DNA of 64,000 nt. Source: Dimorphilus gyrociliatus. Its lineage: Eukaryota > Annelida > Polychaeta > Dinophilidae. The notes beneath the pieces were generated by a model. That model was not told the DNA's origin, made no database searches, and saw nothing but the letters and a program-made list of their open reading frames with translations. Both the position numbers and the translations under genes were made by a program. Below are positions 39,370 through 50,600 of this stretch, in pieces (the first letter of the stretch is position 1; the number at the start of each line of letters is the position of its first letter). The stretch lies in assembly GCA_904063045.1 (NCBI GenBank), contig CAJFCJ010000024.1:434001-498000 (forward strand), read 5' to 3'.

Positions 39370-40297
39370 CCCAATTTTACTGACAAATAGTTTTTAGCTT
39401 TTCAATGTATCCTCATTGTAAATTATCGTCTTTATACTTTTCTTCCGACTTAGGATACTTAATTAGTTAGGATAAAAGAGACAAAAACCTTATATAATAG
39501 GAATTCTATTTATATAAATAATAAGACTTATATAAAAAGTTAAGAAATTGCAATTTCTGTTTCTATTCTTATAATATATTGCCTGAGTTGACTATACATA
39601 ATTTAACTTTGATTAAATGGCGGTTTATATAAAAACGGCAAACATTTAAGTATTTATTATTAGGCTTAACAAACATTTGTATAAATCTAGCGCTTTAATC
39701 CTCTTCTTTATCCTTTGAAAGACTTGTTAAAATTGAAGTTCTGGTTGAAAGTATTTTTTTTATAACGAAAAATTGTATGGAGAAAGTAACAATTTATTAC
39801 GTTATTTATAAGTGATAGCCTTCGGGCCTAGGAATAATAAAATCTTTTAAATCTTTCATTAATATTCTTATGAAAAGCTTATAGGTTTTTCCTTCTCAAC
39901 TTTAGAAAGTCTTTTTAGAAAAATTTCTAACAATTAATCACTTTATTTCTTCTTCTTTTTTTTTAATAGAACATCCATGTCAGCTAATATGCCAGAAATA
40001 CAAGAAATAACAACCTATTCACACTGCAAAATTGGTTCAATATACTGGAATAATCCAAGAAATACAACGTTAAAATTGACATTTCAAATTCGCCGTGGAA
40101 ATTATAAAACATGTATCGAATTGAATCCGAACTACCTTCGAAAGATGTTCATAGAATATTCAGATGATAAAGTTCAACGATTTAAAAATCGTATAAAATG
40201 TTTTAAAGATGGAGATAACCATCGATCATTGATATATTTTTATCCAAATGCTGTTTTGTCACCTTCAGTTATTCATATAAAATTTCGAAGATATTAA
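38985..40297 (+). CDS. Meteorin-like secreted protein, N-terminal domain only
   Basis: Two exons, 38985-39067 and 39970-40297, joined in phase 2 across a 902 nt intron (GTATGT/TTTAATAG), give 136 aa. Exon 1 encodes a hydrophobic signal peptide (MFLYYLFYIFCKILWITC). The mature start ECTWRTSM matches the meteorin signature 'CSWRGSG'. It continues as HCKIGSIYWNNP ('GSLEWLYP' in meteorin), then KTCIELNP, RIKCF, and a last strand VIHIKFRRY like the meteorin 'FQYELVRR'. Meteorins are secreted glial and metabolic cytokines with this domain plus a C-terminal Cys-rich domain of about 150 aa. Here a stop follows directly after the first domain, and no C-terminal exon was found before the IL-17 gene. 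Orthology is by pattern; identity is low. Confidence 0.65.
39310..39363. repeat. (GA)n microsatellite
   Basis: About 27 GA units in the meteorin-like gene's intron; the longest pure run seen. Confidence 0.92.
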
Positions 40298-41208
40298 AAT
40301 AACAGTCTATTTTTGACTTTCTAACTTTTACTTTTTTTTTTAAATATAACCACACAATTCTTATCTTTTTTACCAAAAAGAAGTTTACCTTAAATGAATG
40401 AGTAACATGTGAAGAAAAACAAGAAGCTACTTAAGAAAAACCAAGAAAATTGTATTTTATTAAAAAGATAATAGTATTGTTAATAAAACATATGTCAATA
40501 AATTTATATTTGGTATCTTTGAAAACGACATCTAGAGGGTAAATCATGAATGAAAAGTATAATAAAAAAAAGAAATATCATAAGAAGTGTAAATAATAAT
40601 TCTTTGCTGCTTACTTTAATCGACGATATTTCTTTTACTGCTCTAGTAGAATGGGAAATTCGCAAAGAGTACTAGGTTTACCCTTTTTATTGCGAAACCT
40701 CTACCGGTTTGAAATGTTATGGTTTTTTTTCTTTTCTTTTTCCAATTGAGTAATAACCGTGTTTACTTTTTGGTTCTTCGATACCTGTTTTATAGATATA
40801 TACAAATCAATCTTTAATAAATTGTTGATTAACCATCAGCCTAAGTTCTAATTTATTTTAAATTATTTAAAAGATGATAAAGCCATCTAAAATTATATAC
40901 AATAAAGAACCGTTACCCTCGAATGTTTGAGCAGAAATTATTTATATAAACGGGAAGGTTGAAGATATCGGTTGTCATAGGGAAAATAGTAAATTGACCG
41001 AATCGCATAATTTTTTGTCATCAAAGAGAAGTTTCTTGGTGAAAGCAGGGTATTTTTTCGTTAATGTTATAACTGAACTATATTTAGCCGGTTGGATTAG
41101 ATATTTAACTGCTATCAAAGACGTCACGGAATTTCCACACGAAGAGTATAAATACGGTTAATAATTCAAGTTGATCTCAAAACCAAATTTACTATCAAAC
41201 AGAGAGGG
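40298..41208. promoter_or_regulatory. IL-17 upstream region with Rel-like site
   Basis: Palindromic kappaB-like GGAATTTCC at 41128-41136, directly preceded by an ATF/CRE-like GACGTCA (41120-41126), about 75-90 bp upstream of a TATA box. A weak CTCF-like or simple TCTAGAGGG word lies near 40531. No gene seen. Confidence 0.45.
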
Positions 41209-41216
41209 TTATATAA
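41209..41216 (+). promoter_or_regulatory. TATA box of the IL-17 gene
   Basis: TTATATAA inside the palindrome GGTTATATAACC. A short 5' non-coding exon should begin some 30 bp downstream and ends at a strong donor (CTCAG|GTAAGT, exon end 41259). The acceptor TATCCTTCAG at 41320 leads straight into the coding exon. Confidence 0.5.
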
Positions 41217-41324
41217 CCGACCATTAACAAACTGTTTTAGACATATTAATTTATCTCAGGTAAGTTATTATAACATATATTCATAGATAAATTATTAAAA
41301 TGATGTTTTTTATCCTTCAGAATT

Positions 41325-41921
41325 ATGAATATGATTTTTCAATTATTGTCTTTTCTTCTATTTCTTCAACAAGTTCTTCTTGTTCCTATTGGAAATAGTT
41401 CAGATTGTCTTGATCCGCCTAATTTAAAAGGAAAACTCATTCAATATCGTCTAGAAAATGAACCCTATCCCACTACACACAGTGAAAGACATTCGGCTAA
41501 TTTTGGCAATCTCTTGAAGGATATTGGCGAAAATTCTACTTGTCCTGCCTCTCTTAACGAATTAATTGAAACGCTACGAATTAAGAAAGCTTTATACAAA
41601 TCTTTAGGAAGTAATAATTTCGATACAAAAGTTTCAACCTGCCCAACTTATCCCGCAGTTAGTTTTAATAAGAATCGATATCCAAAGGCAATTAAGCAAG
41701 TTATGTGCCGTTGTACATCTTCCGAAGGAAGTGGGTGTCTTAGAAAGAACGGGAGAACCAATTTAAGATTCGAGTGCGTACCTGTAGTTGCAAAAATATT
41801 GGTTCTAAATAAGATAGGCTGTAAAGGTCATTACGCTGAATACGTTCCGGAATGGGAAGAACAAAGAATCGGATGTAGCTGTCGTGCCTCCTCACTCTTT
41901 GCTTATATAGGAAACAACTAA
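41325..41921 (+). CDS. IL17: Interleukin-17 family cytokine
   Basis: Secreted homodimeric cystine-knot cytokine acting through IL-17 receptors and SEFIR adaptors in epithelial immunity. Single coding exon, 198 aa, with a signal peptide (MNMIFQLLSFLLFLQQVLL). The C-terminal half has the family pattern: STCPTYPAVSFNKNRYPKAI, then a Cys pair VMCRCTS, RFECVPVVAKILVL, a late Cys (NKIGCKGHY) and the terminal EEQRIGCSC. The paired CxC motifs are those of the IL-17 fold. The long stretch between signal peptide and cytokine fold (about residues 24-105) is poorly conserved, as in mollusc and annelid IL-17s. A 61 nt intron lies in the 5' UTR. Confidence 0.9.
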   Translation: MNMIFQLLSFLLFLQQVLLVPIGNSSDCLDPPNLKGKLIQYRLENEPYPTTHSERHSANFGNLLKDIGENSTCPASLNELIETLRIKKALYKSLGSNNFDTKVSTCPTYPAVSFNKNRYPKAIKQVMCRCTSSEGSGCLRKNGRTNLRFECVPVVAKILVLNKIGCKGHYAEYVPEWEEQRIGCSCRASSLFAYIGNN

Positions 41922-42645
41922 AGGTAAAAAGTCAAAATGAAGAAATATTGTTTTAATATTTCTAGTCTTGTCATATACAGTATATATTAATATTTATGAA
42001 TATTTATGATTTATATGTTACTCTCTCGTAAAATGCTATATTTTATTGTTATAATGAATACAACTATAAACAAAATGTGATACAATTTATTAAATTAAAT
42101 TGATTTTATTGAAAAATTTGAGGAAAGCCAATTTATTCTCATTAAATTAGTTAATTGATAATTCTCTGATTATTATATTCCTGCCTATACAGTTACTTTC
42201 TTTCTCATTTTATTTTGTACATATATCATATCTTATAGTATTTAGACCTATATACTCAGTTTCCTGTTTATTGTTATACCTACTTTCATTTTAAATGTAG
42301 GTTTTTTATGTGTAAAATATTGTCTAATTAGCAAATTAATGAACGATGGTGAATAATAAAACGTTTATCCTTATAAATAACCTTATTAAATACTTAGGAT
42401 GAAATGTATCGTTAAGTAACGTTATACTAGAAAATACTTTTATAAAATTTGTAGATGTCGCTACTTTACAGTACAATTACTATTTATAAACGAAATTTCA
42501 TTTTATAAAGTGCAACAAACTTTTTAAGCCTATACTGGAAATTTAGTGCATCACAACATATATGCTATTTTGCAATACAGACGAATAGATAATTAAAAGT
42601 AGATACGAACGGAGATAAGACAAATTTACTTATTATTTGTAAAGC
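41922..42645. other. Intergenic region, IL-17 to galactosyltransferase
   Basis: 724 nt, AT-rich, with a TATACAGTATATAT word near 41976. No coding stretch recognised. Confidence 0.6.
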
Positions 42646-45050
42646 ATGATATCATTATATAGAAAATTACTTTATTCTATAATTGTCTTACTGTTCGTAA
42701 CGAGTTTATCGATTAGTTTACTGATGACGTTTATGCACGAAAAATTATTAAAAACTGGATATATCTCCTCTAAAGCCGAAACATCGTCTGTAGCCGGATT
42801 CAAGTTAACAGATAAAATAGAATTAAATAAAATAAACAAGAAATACGAAGAATCTTGTGGAAGATTTTTAAAAGATATACAAATATTGGATAGTTGCCCT
42901 TGTCTATCGAATAAATTAGGTAAGTGAAAACAGAGATATCTTGGAGTTAAACTGTAGCATTGTAAATAGAAAGATAATCAATTAGTAACATATGCTATTA
43001 AAGTTAGATATCTCATCAATTAAATAAACAATAATAGTCGTTTCACTACATAGTATTGCTGTTATGTTTGTAGTTGGCAGAAGAAAAGCGCTTGTTGTTC
43101 CCAGAAACTGGTCAGATATAGAGATCGCATTTAAAGGAACTCTCCAAACAAATGGCGAATTTAGGCCCCATTGCAACAAATGGCAGACTATCGCTATAAT
43201 AATACCTTTTATGAAAAGAGAAATGCATTTACGATTGTTCATCGATCATATTCATCCGATATTACAAGCCCAACAAATACATTATAGAATATTTGTTATT
43301 GAACAAAATCAACCAAATATATTCAACAAAGGTACATTGATGAATAGTGGATATTTAGAAGCTAAGAAACATTTTCAATTTGATTGTGTGATCTTTCATG
43401 ACGTTGATATGTTATCTGAAGATGACAGGAATATTTATAATTGTATAGATTCTCCTAGGCATATTGGAAGTCACGTAGATATTTTTCAATATAGATTGTT
43501 TTATGATAAATTGGTGGGTGGCGCTTTGGCCTTTGAGATAAAAGAATTTGAGAATATTAATGGGTATTCTACAAAATTTTTCGGTTGGGGAGGAGAAGAT
43601 GATGATATGTACAATAGGTAAAGAGAATATACTTTTCACAACACTCTAAAGTTCTAATAAAACATTCCTTGATAAGGCTCTTTTACAAAGGACTCAAAAT
43701 AACCAGATACGATGAACAGTTTTCAAAATTTCGTATGATTCAACATAATAGGGATGCTCAAAATCCTAATAATATTTATAAGTAAGTAATAGTGCAGAGA
43801 TAAATAACTGTTAAAGGAAATTTTCCATTCTCTCTATTTTCTTCCTCAATCCCGCCAATTGCTCTGCTTATAGGTTTAATTCATTTTATCCGAATCCGTC
43901 CCATTACAACACCGACGGATTGTCATCAACGTATTACAAAGTTGTTTCCGTTAAAGAGGGTCCTCTATTTACAAGTATTAAATTAAACTTAGGTAGTAGT
44001 ATAAATACAAACACGTGACCATTAATTATTAAGTTTATGCAATCGTTTTTGTATACAAAACAGAAGTTGCTCAAAATACCGAATATACAAACGAAGAATT
44101 CGAAATATCAAGGAAGCCAATTGAAAGAAATACAAGTGTTGAGAATGAAGAACAATGCGCTGTTGATTGCTACAGAAAGCCGATTTGTTATGGTTATAAT
44201 TTTATGGGCAAAAAATGTTATTTATGGAGTAATCATATTCTCAATTCAACTAAAACTCAGTTTAAGACTTTAAAACGGAAGATAGCGAATGGTATAGCAA
44301 TTTCGTAAAATATGTATAACATTCTCCTATTTGATTTTTATTTGTTTCTTAGAACAACTGCTATTAGTGGACTATCAAAGATTTGACGGTTTATGCAAAG
44401 GAGAGTCATCTATTTATCGGCAGATGTCGCCAACAGAGTGCTCTAGGACTTGTAAAAATGACGCTACCTGTCGGCTATTTTCTTACAACTATAACGAGGA
44501 CGCAGTAGAACCTTGTTTAAAGATTGATAATTCAAATTGTTCGAAGTCTAATTTGCATAAGTTAGATAATATATTCACCTACTTTAAAAAGAATTTAAGT
44601 TAATATTTTATTGATTTTTGCTCAAACTACATCAATTAGTGTTGTTCTTTTATTATTATCTTTAGATAAAGTTAGATTTAATGACGTGAACTTTTCGATA
44701 AAAAATGGTGATTGTTTTCAAGAGGATATAGCTTCCATCAGAGATTTTCCAGCAGATGAATGTTCAGGTGAAAAGAAAAAAAACAGCAGACCTCTAAAAA
44801 TATGAATATTATATGTCATACTGTTTTCAAGCTATATTTAAATAAAGTATACACGTTTCTTTTTTTTTTCTTTCCAGTAAAATGTAAAGAAACTAAAGAA
44901 TGTGAAGGATACGTTATATCCTATCAGAGTTGTTATCTAAAGAAGAAAATCCGAGAATGTGTACCAAAATCCTCTACATTCTCTTATGTAATGAAAAACT
45001 CGACACTCGAAGAAATAGATATGAATAAAATATTATCTCAAGGGGATTAA
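42646..45050 (+). CDS. Beta-1,4-galactosyltransferase fused to three PAN/apple domains
   Basis: Eight phase-consistent exons, 42646-42919, 43074-43617, 43677-43781, 43874-43992, 44034-44291, 44353-44598, 44666-44767 and 44878-45050, give 606 aa. Residues 1-347 are a Golgi type II GT7 enzyme. It has an N-terminal anchor (LLYSIIVLLFVTSLSISLLM), a stem, the acceptor FRPHCNKWQTIAIIIPF, FNKGTLMNSGY, the DVD metal site (VIFHDVDMLSEDD), the GWGGEDDDMYNR loop and RMIQHNRD. It would add Gal or GalNAc in beta-1,4 linkage using Mn2+. Residues 348-606 hold three PAN-like modules with spaced cysteines: CAVDCYRKPICYGYNF; CSRTCKNDATCRLFSYNY; and CFQED with CKETKECEGYVISYQSCYL. Every PAN exon boundary is phase 1. 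Reading through intron 4 (41 nt) instead gives a stop at 44016-44018 and a conventional enzyme. PAN domains bind protein or sugar ligands. Confidence 0.85.
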
Positions 45051-46415
45051 AACAAGAAGTATTGTAGATATTGTTGAAGAAAACGGCAAGAAGAGAAGAT
45101 TGAGAGAAAGAAAGAAAGAAAAAAGGAAAAAAGAAATTTTTATCCCTTGTATAGAAATAAAAAAACGAAAAGAGACTGTATCAAATGAACGAGTTATTCG
45201 TTGTTATTAAATTTATTTCTTATTATTATCATTATGACAAAGCTTTGCTTTGGTTAGCTTTAACCTTATTAATTAATTAAGTATATAAATAGTTAGCAAT
45301 TAGTCATCTTTCCATGTTAAAAATAGCTTATATAAACATTTGAAGTAAAACATTTCGATTATTCTAAACCTTTCGGGAATTTTAGTAAGGTTCATTTAAC
45401 TTGAAATTCTCTACAGTATCCTTTTCTTGTTGACTCTGCAGCTTTTCTAGTAATAACTAATTAATTAGCAATAATTCTAAGCAGTTGGATGTTTTTGTAG
45501 AATGATTATAATAATCATCCTTATTACAATTATGTATAAATTGTTAATATGATATATCATGTTGTAAGATAAATATTATCTTTCCTCTCATTTTGTGTAT
45601 ACTATTTAACAGTATGCACGTTATATTCAAGTGTATATTTAATTTTGACGTATTTGCTTTATACACTATCTGAACAGCTAAGAAGTCATTATGGATTAAA
45701 AAGTTTGATAGAGTATCATCTACTTAAATTTGATGTATTGCATAAAATATCTTTATAAAAAAGTATGTCAAATATTTAAAAAGCAGTTAAAAATAGAATA
45801 AAATCGTTGGGGGAGTTTTCTTTTCAGTCCCCTGTTGCTTTTACTAATAGCATAAAGTATAAATAAGTTTTAGAGTATATGCTTAAATTTCTTCGAAAAC
45901 TGCATTCATCATGAATATTTAATGTGGAAATGATTTTAACAAGGTGAAGTATCATGTGAAGGAAGCTAAATAAAGAAGTTGAAACATTCTTTTTAACTGA
46001 TAATTGAGACAAAGAGAGAAGCTAGGATGGAGGGAAGAAGGAGTAGAGGATAGGGAAAGACAAGAATAATAATAAATTAAAATAGAATATAGAATTATTG
46101 CCTCATTTTCAGTAATCATTAGTATTATAACTATTTATTAGTAGAATTCATTTAACGTATATTTCTTAGAGTCCAACTAAACAAACCTATTTAGTCTATA
46201 ATTTTACTAAAAGGGTTTCTTGAAAAGCTAAATGTCGTAAGATAACATATTTTTATCATTCATGTCCAAAATATTCCTTAATTATACTATGTAGAGAAAT
46301 AATTCTTTTTAAGTATCTCTTAGGCTCGAGAATCTGATTGCAATTGCTGTACATAATTATAAATTATATCTCCGGAAATCTGTATGCAATCAAATAAAGG
46401 TATTTATTAAGTAAA
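45051..46415. other. Convergent 3' intergenic region
   Basis: 1.4 kb of AT-rich DNA between two convergent genes; no coding stretch recognised. Confidence 0.6.
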
Positions 46416-47299
46416 TTAGCTAAACGTTGCTATTTTGGTAAATATCATGCTTACTCTAATATTATTTCTACAGCAAATTGCTGAGCAGCAGAAAGACGAG
46501 GATATAATCCCCAAAATACCTTCTATTATAGCTGAGAGTAACATAATTGAATACATAGCCATGACGATGTCCTTCAAGGAAAAAAAGGGGAGATAAAATG
46601 GAGTAACCACATATTAATCGGAAACATGTTTACAATTATTCATATACATACGTAATTTTCATTTTTTGAAAAATAATCATAAGTACGCGTTGAGTTGGTG
46701 ATATGTCTTGTCTCTCTGTCCATGCTGTCAGGTCCAACGACTGACAAACCAATTATACCCATTGATACTACAACGGTTGAAAAAGCAGCGGAGATAATAG
46801 ACATAATTAAATAGGCAATCACCTAAACAATACAAAAAGAATTTTATCTGATTGATTTCATTTCTAAATGATTCTCGAGCTATCTTACTAAGGTTTTTTG
46901 CTTATTTCTAGAAGATAGTAAGCCAATAAAGGCACATGTCATGAATATTATTCCGCACCAATAGGCCGAACCAACAAAAGCTGGAAAGCCCCACATCTCG
47001 TAATTATTGTCATCCGTAGGACTTCGATTATTTAAAACGGCTATTATAACTGTGTTTGCAAATATTGCTAATAAAGCGAAACTTAATTGAAGTAGTCCAA
47101 CAAGTTTGGAAGCTGATGAATTATAATGAGTTATCACTGAATTATCGATCTGATTTGGTGGAAGGATGATTCTCTAAAAAGATTATTAAACGTTTATAAT
47201 GTATTGAATATATTTAGTTTTTAATTATTTATTGCATAATCGAGAATGACTTACATTCGATTGATTCGGAGATCGATATTGAATATTTTGATAATCCAT
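46416..47299 (-). CDS. Four-TM membrane protein, MS4A-like
   Basis: Exons 47299-47255, 47173-46889, 46822-46652 and 46571-46416, all joined in phase 0, give 218 aa. Four hydrophobic helices are visible: KLVGLLQLSFALLAIFANTV, VGSAYWCGIIFMTCAFIGLL, VIAYLIMSIISAAFSTVVVS and IMLLSAIIEGILGIISSSF. The last ends in a Cys cluster (FCCSAICCRN) that may be palmitoylated. A loop between helices 3 and 4 carries a possible N-glycosylation site (NST). Short cytoplasmic ends and helix-1 style (LGxxQ) resemble the MS4A/CD20 and TMEM176 tetraspan family; tetraspanin hallmarks (CCG) are absent. Function unknown. Confidence 0.7.
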
Positions 47300-47637
47300 T
47301 GCGCTACTTTAATAATTTTATTCTCCTTTTCGATTAGCTTTAAACATTTTCCTAAATGATTTTACCAAGAGTTTCTTTTTTTTTGTAAGCGTATGGTTTC
47401 TATGCAAATAAAAATCAATAGAACTTTCAATGTTCATCCATACGTTACCAATTAATAAAAGGCCTATTAATAATTATTCAATTGTTAAAGTATTTTATTG
47501 TTGTTATCATTTTTTGTATATAATATACCCAATGCAAAGTATATACTCCAGGTGCTGTATATATATATATACAACATACATATACATATAGCAGATCTAA
47601 GCAAGGAGAAAGGGAACTGAAAGGCAGGATAGAAGAG

Positions 47638-47684
<47 letters not shown>

Positions 47685-50600
47685 GGGACCGAGAGTGTAA
47701 AAAAATCACCAAAATAGATTAATTTAAATCTATTCATAGTTTAAAAAATAGAAACTAGGTTTCTACAATACAAGTAAAACATCTGTTACTTTTTATTATA
47801 TTTTAGATAACATATTGTTTTAAAAATAGATTAATAAAAAAATGCTCTATTGAAACTGAAAATGCGATTTATAGTCTAAAAAGGAACAAAACCTTTAACA
47901 TCTTGAATAGATAATTTATAGTGTAAAATCCGAAGAATATTTATATCGTAATTAGTCTAATATTAAAAAAGGATAGGAAATACCGGTATTCGTATATAAT
48001 TTGGCAAGATGAAATATCGACAGTATTCCCTTGTTACAACCTCCAATTAGCATTTAATGAAGGAGGAACCAAAGGCGGAGATGCTTCTAAAAACAGTTTA
48101 TAAATAGCTACCCAAAATTTTAACTGGCTGGTTTCAATATTCTCCGATATATAATTTATACAGACTTTCATGATTACAATAGACTAATATCCTAAAAACT
48201 AGTAAGATAAGGAGAGAGAAGGGAGGTGTTAAACAGCATTAAAATAAATGACATTGTCTATAAATCATGACTTTTCGTTTTGTTAATAAACTGCATAATT
48301 TTGAAAAATGGAGCTTATTTTTTCATTTAATTTCTGAGAGAAGGCAAACGAAAGAAATTTTTTACTATGTATTTATATTTTATGTTTCTTATTTTGTCTT
48401 TCTCTATCTGTCTGTCCTTTTCTCAGATGACCTTCTCTGTCTCTGTCTTGTTACTCTCCCTCTCTTCTACTACAAAACAATGCACACACACTCCCTCCTT
48501 CCCCCTCTCTCTTTCTCTCTCTCTCTCTTTCTTTTCTATACATTTTATTTCGTTGCAAATAATAAAAGTAAATGGACATGCTGTTTTCTAAAACTTTTCC
48601 TTCTTTTGGAAAGTCACTTTTACCCAAGTTTTTTTTCTAAATATCAACCTTTAGATGTAATAAGCGGTTTAACTTCAAAAAGAGTGACTATAAATCCCTG
48701 TAGATCTTGAAAACGTTTCGGTTCTAATACTTTAGAGTGTTGATTGCCATCGCTTTACAGCCATAGCATAAAAAAAGAAATACTAGATCTCTTTTTATTC
48801 TTCTAGACTATTCAATGCTTATGAATAATATTATAATGTATTAGATATCAGCGTAGTTCATATAGAGTTTTTTTCATAAGTAAATTTTTAATGATTACTT
48901 ATAATATCCTCCCCATAAAATATAATAACTCCTTTTATATTTTCTAAATGGCAGTAGGTTGTTTAAACGATACTTTATAATATTATATTGTCATGGCTAC
49001 AAAAAGATAAAACATTATAATTATATTCCCAAGTTTATCTTCAACCGTTAAAAATACTTAAGTAGCTAGAGCACGCTGATATACAGTATATATAACGTAT
49101 ATTTTATTACGTATTACTTAATATATTATAAAAAAATGAATTGGATTTTACAAGTGTTACATTAGTAGAGTATTTAGAAAAACTAATACATTTTGATAGA
49201 GAATACTGTATATCGTACTGTATCTATTAGTGAAAAAAAGATCTTCATTATCTACAAATAGAGAATATTAATATTAAAAAGAAACTTTTTTTCTGTTAAG
49301 CACTTTTCACTTAGTCTATAATTTTCATGTAGATTGATAATTGTATAAAAGACATTGAAGTATTGAGTATAAGAAATAGATGGGTATTACGTAAAAATTA
49401 CTTTGCTACTTGTGGAAAAAGGATACATGATGGATAAAAGACAATTTGAAGCGTTAGTGAGAATTGTTGCAAACATTTAATCAATTCAAAGGGCCTTTTA
49501 TATAGTAATACCAATTATAATTTCCGTTGTATAATTAGGTTTATTTTCAATTTCAAAAATAAAGGCACGAAGTATTGCTTTTCTTACGACAACATTTTAT
49601 TCATTAATTTTTATAATATGGTTATTGACATACAAGAAAGAGAGAAAGAGAGAGAGAGATAACGTCTGAACTATATAGTTTCAATATAAGTTATACTGCT
49701 AATGGGTTTCAAACTATGAAAAGTTATTAGCAACTTTATTTATACCTCAAAAAAAGTAACCTAAAGAGTTGGATAAGAATCGTATTATCTATATTACGTC
49801 TTCCTTTCTGAAAATAAAACTTTAGTATAAAATAGAGTAGGAGCTGTATGTTGTTTTGCAAGAATAAAAACATGATTACAAGAATTGATGGAGTTTCATA
49901 TAAGTCAAATGAAATATAATCCTTCAGTAAGCAAAAAAAAGGAAAAATAGAAAAAAAAACTCTATCATAATTTCTTTGGGGAATTTATATAAACTTTTTT
50001 ATAACTTACATATTTTGATCTTTTTTTTGTTGTAATTAGGAAAGTCATGTTTAAAGTAATTCAATGTCATATAATACATTAAATGAATATACGGAATATT
50101 GAAAGAAGAGAAGGATACTTTCAATATATATACAGTATATGTCTATATAAAAGAAAAACACTGAGATAATCGATTTAGATACTTTCGGAAATTCTCTTCC
50201 TTATTCTATTTTCATACAGTTAGGAAGATGTTTAAAATTACTTTTCATGCTTTATGTTTTACTGTATAAGAATATTAAAAAAATTGAATGAGTGTATCTA
50301 AGATATCTATGTTTAAATAAAGGTTGTCAGCTTGGATAAAGTCATCCGAATTAAATTTCAAACATTACAAAGATGTTCATCTGTATTACGACGTAATATT
50401 TATGCATTAAAAAAATATTACATTGAATATGTAATCATAATATAAAAAAAGGAGAAATGAACTAAATGATTTTTTTATAATGCTTATTTGTCTTAATATT
50501 TTTCCTGCAAGGGAAAGCAACTTGATAATTGTTATTGAGCTTTTTACATATTTTTTTATAGATTTTTTTCCCTCCCTCGTTTATTTCTCCTATTAATATC

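Noticed and set aside
44037-44273. 78-codon ATG frame within the galactosyltransferase gene
   Set aside because: Wrong frame: the phase-consistent frame of the same DNA encodes the first PAN domain.
48267-48710. 147-codon plus-strand frame
   Set aside because: Leu/Ser/Phe-rich translation of polypyrimidine repeats; no homologous pattern.
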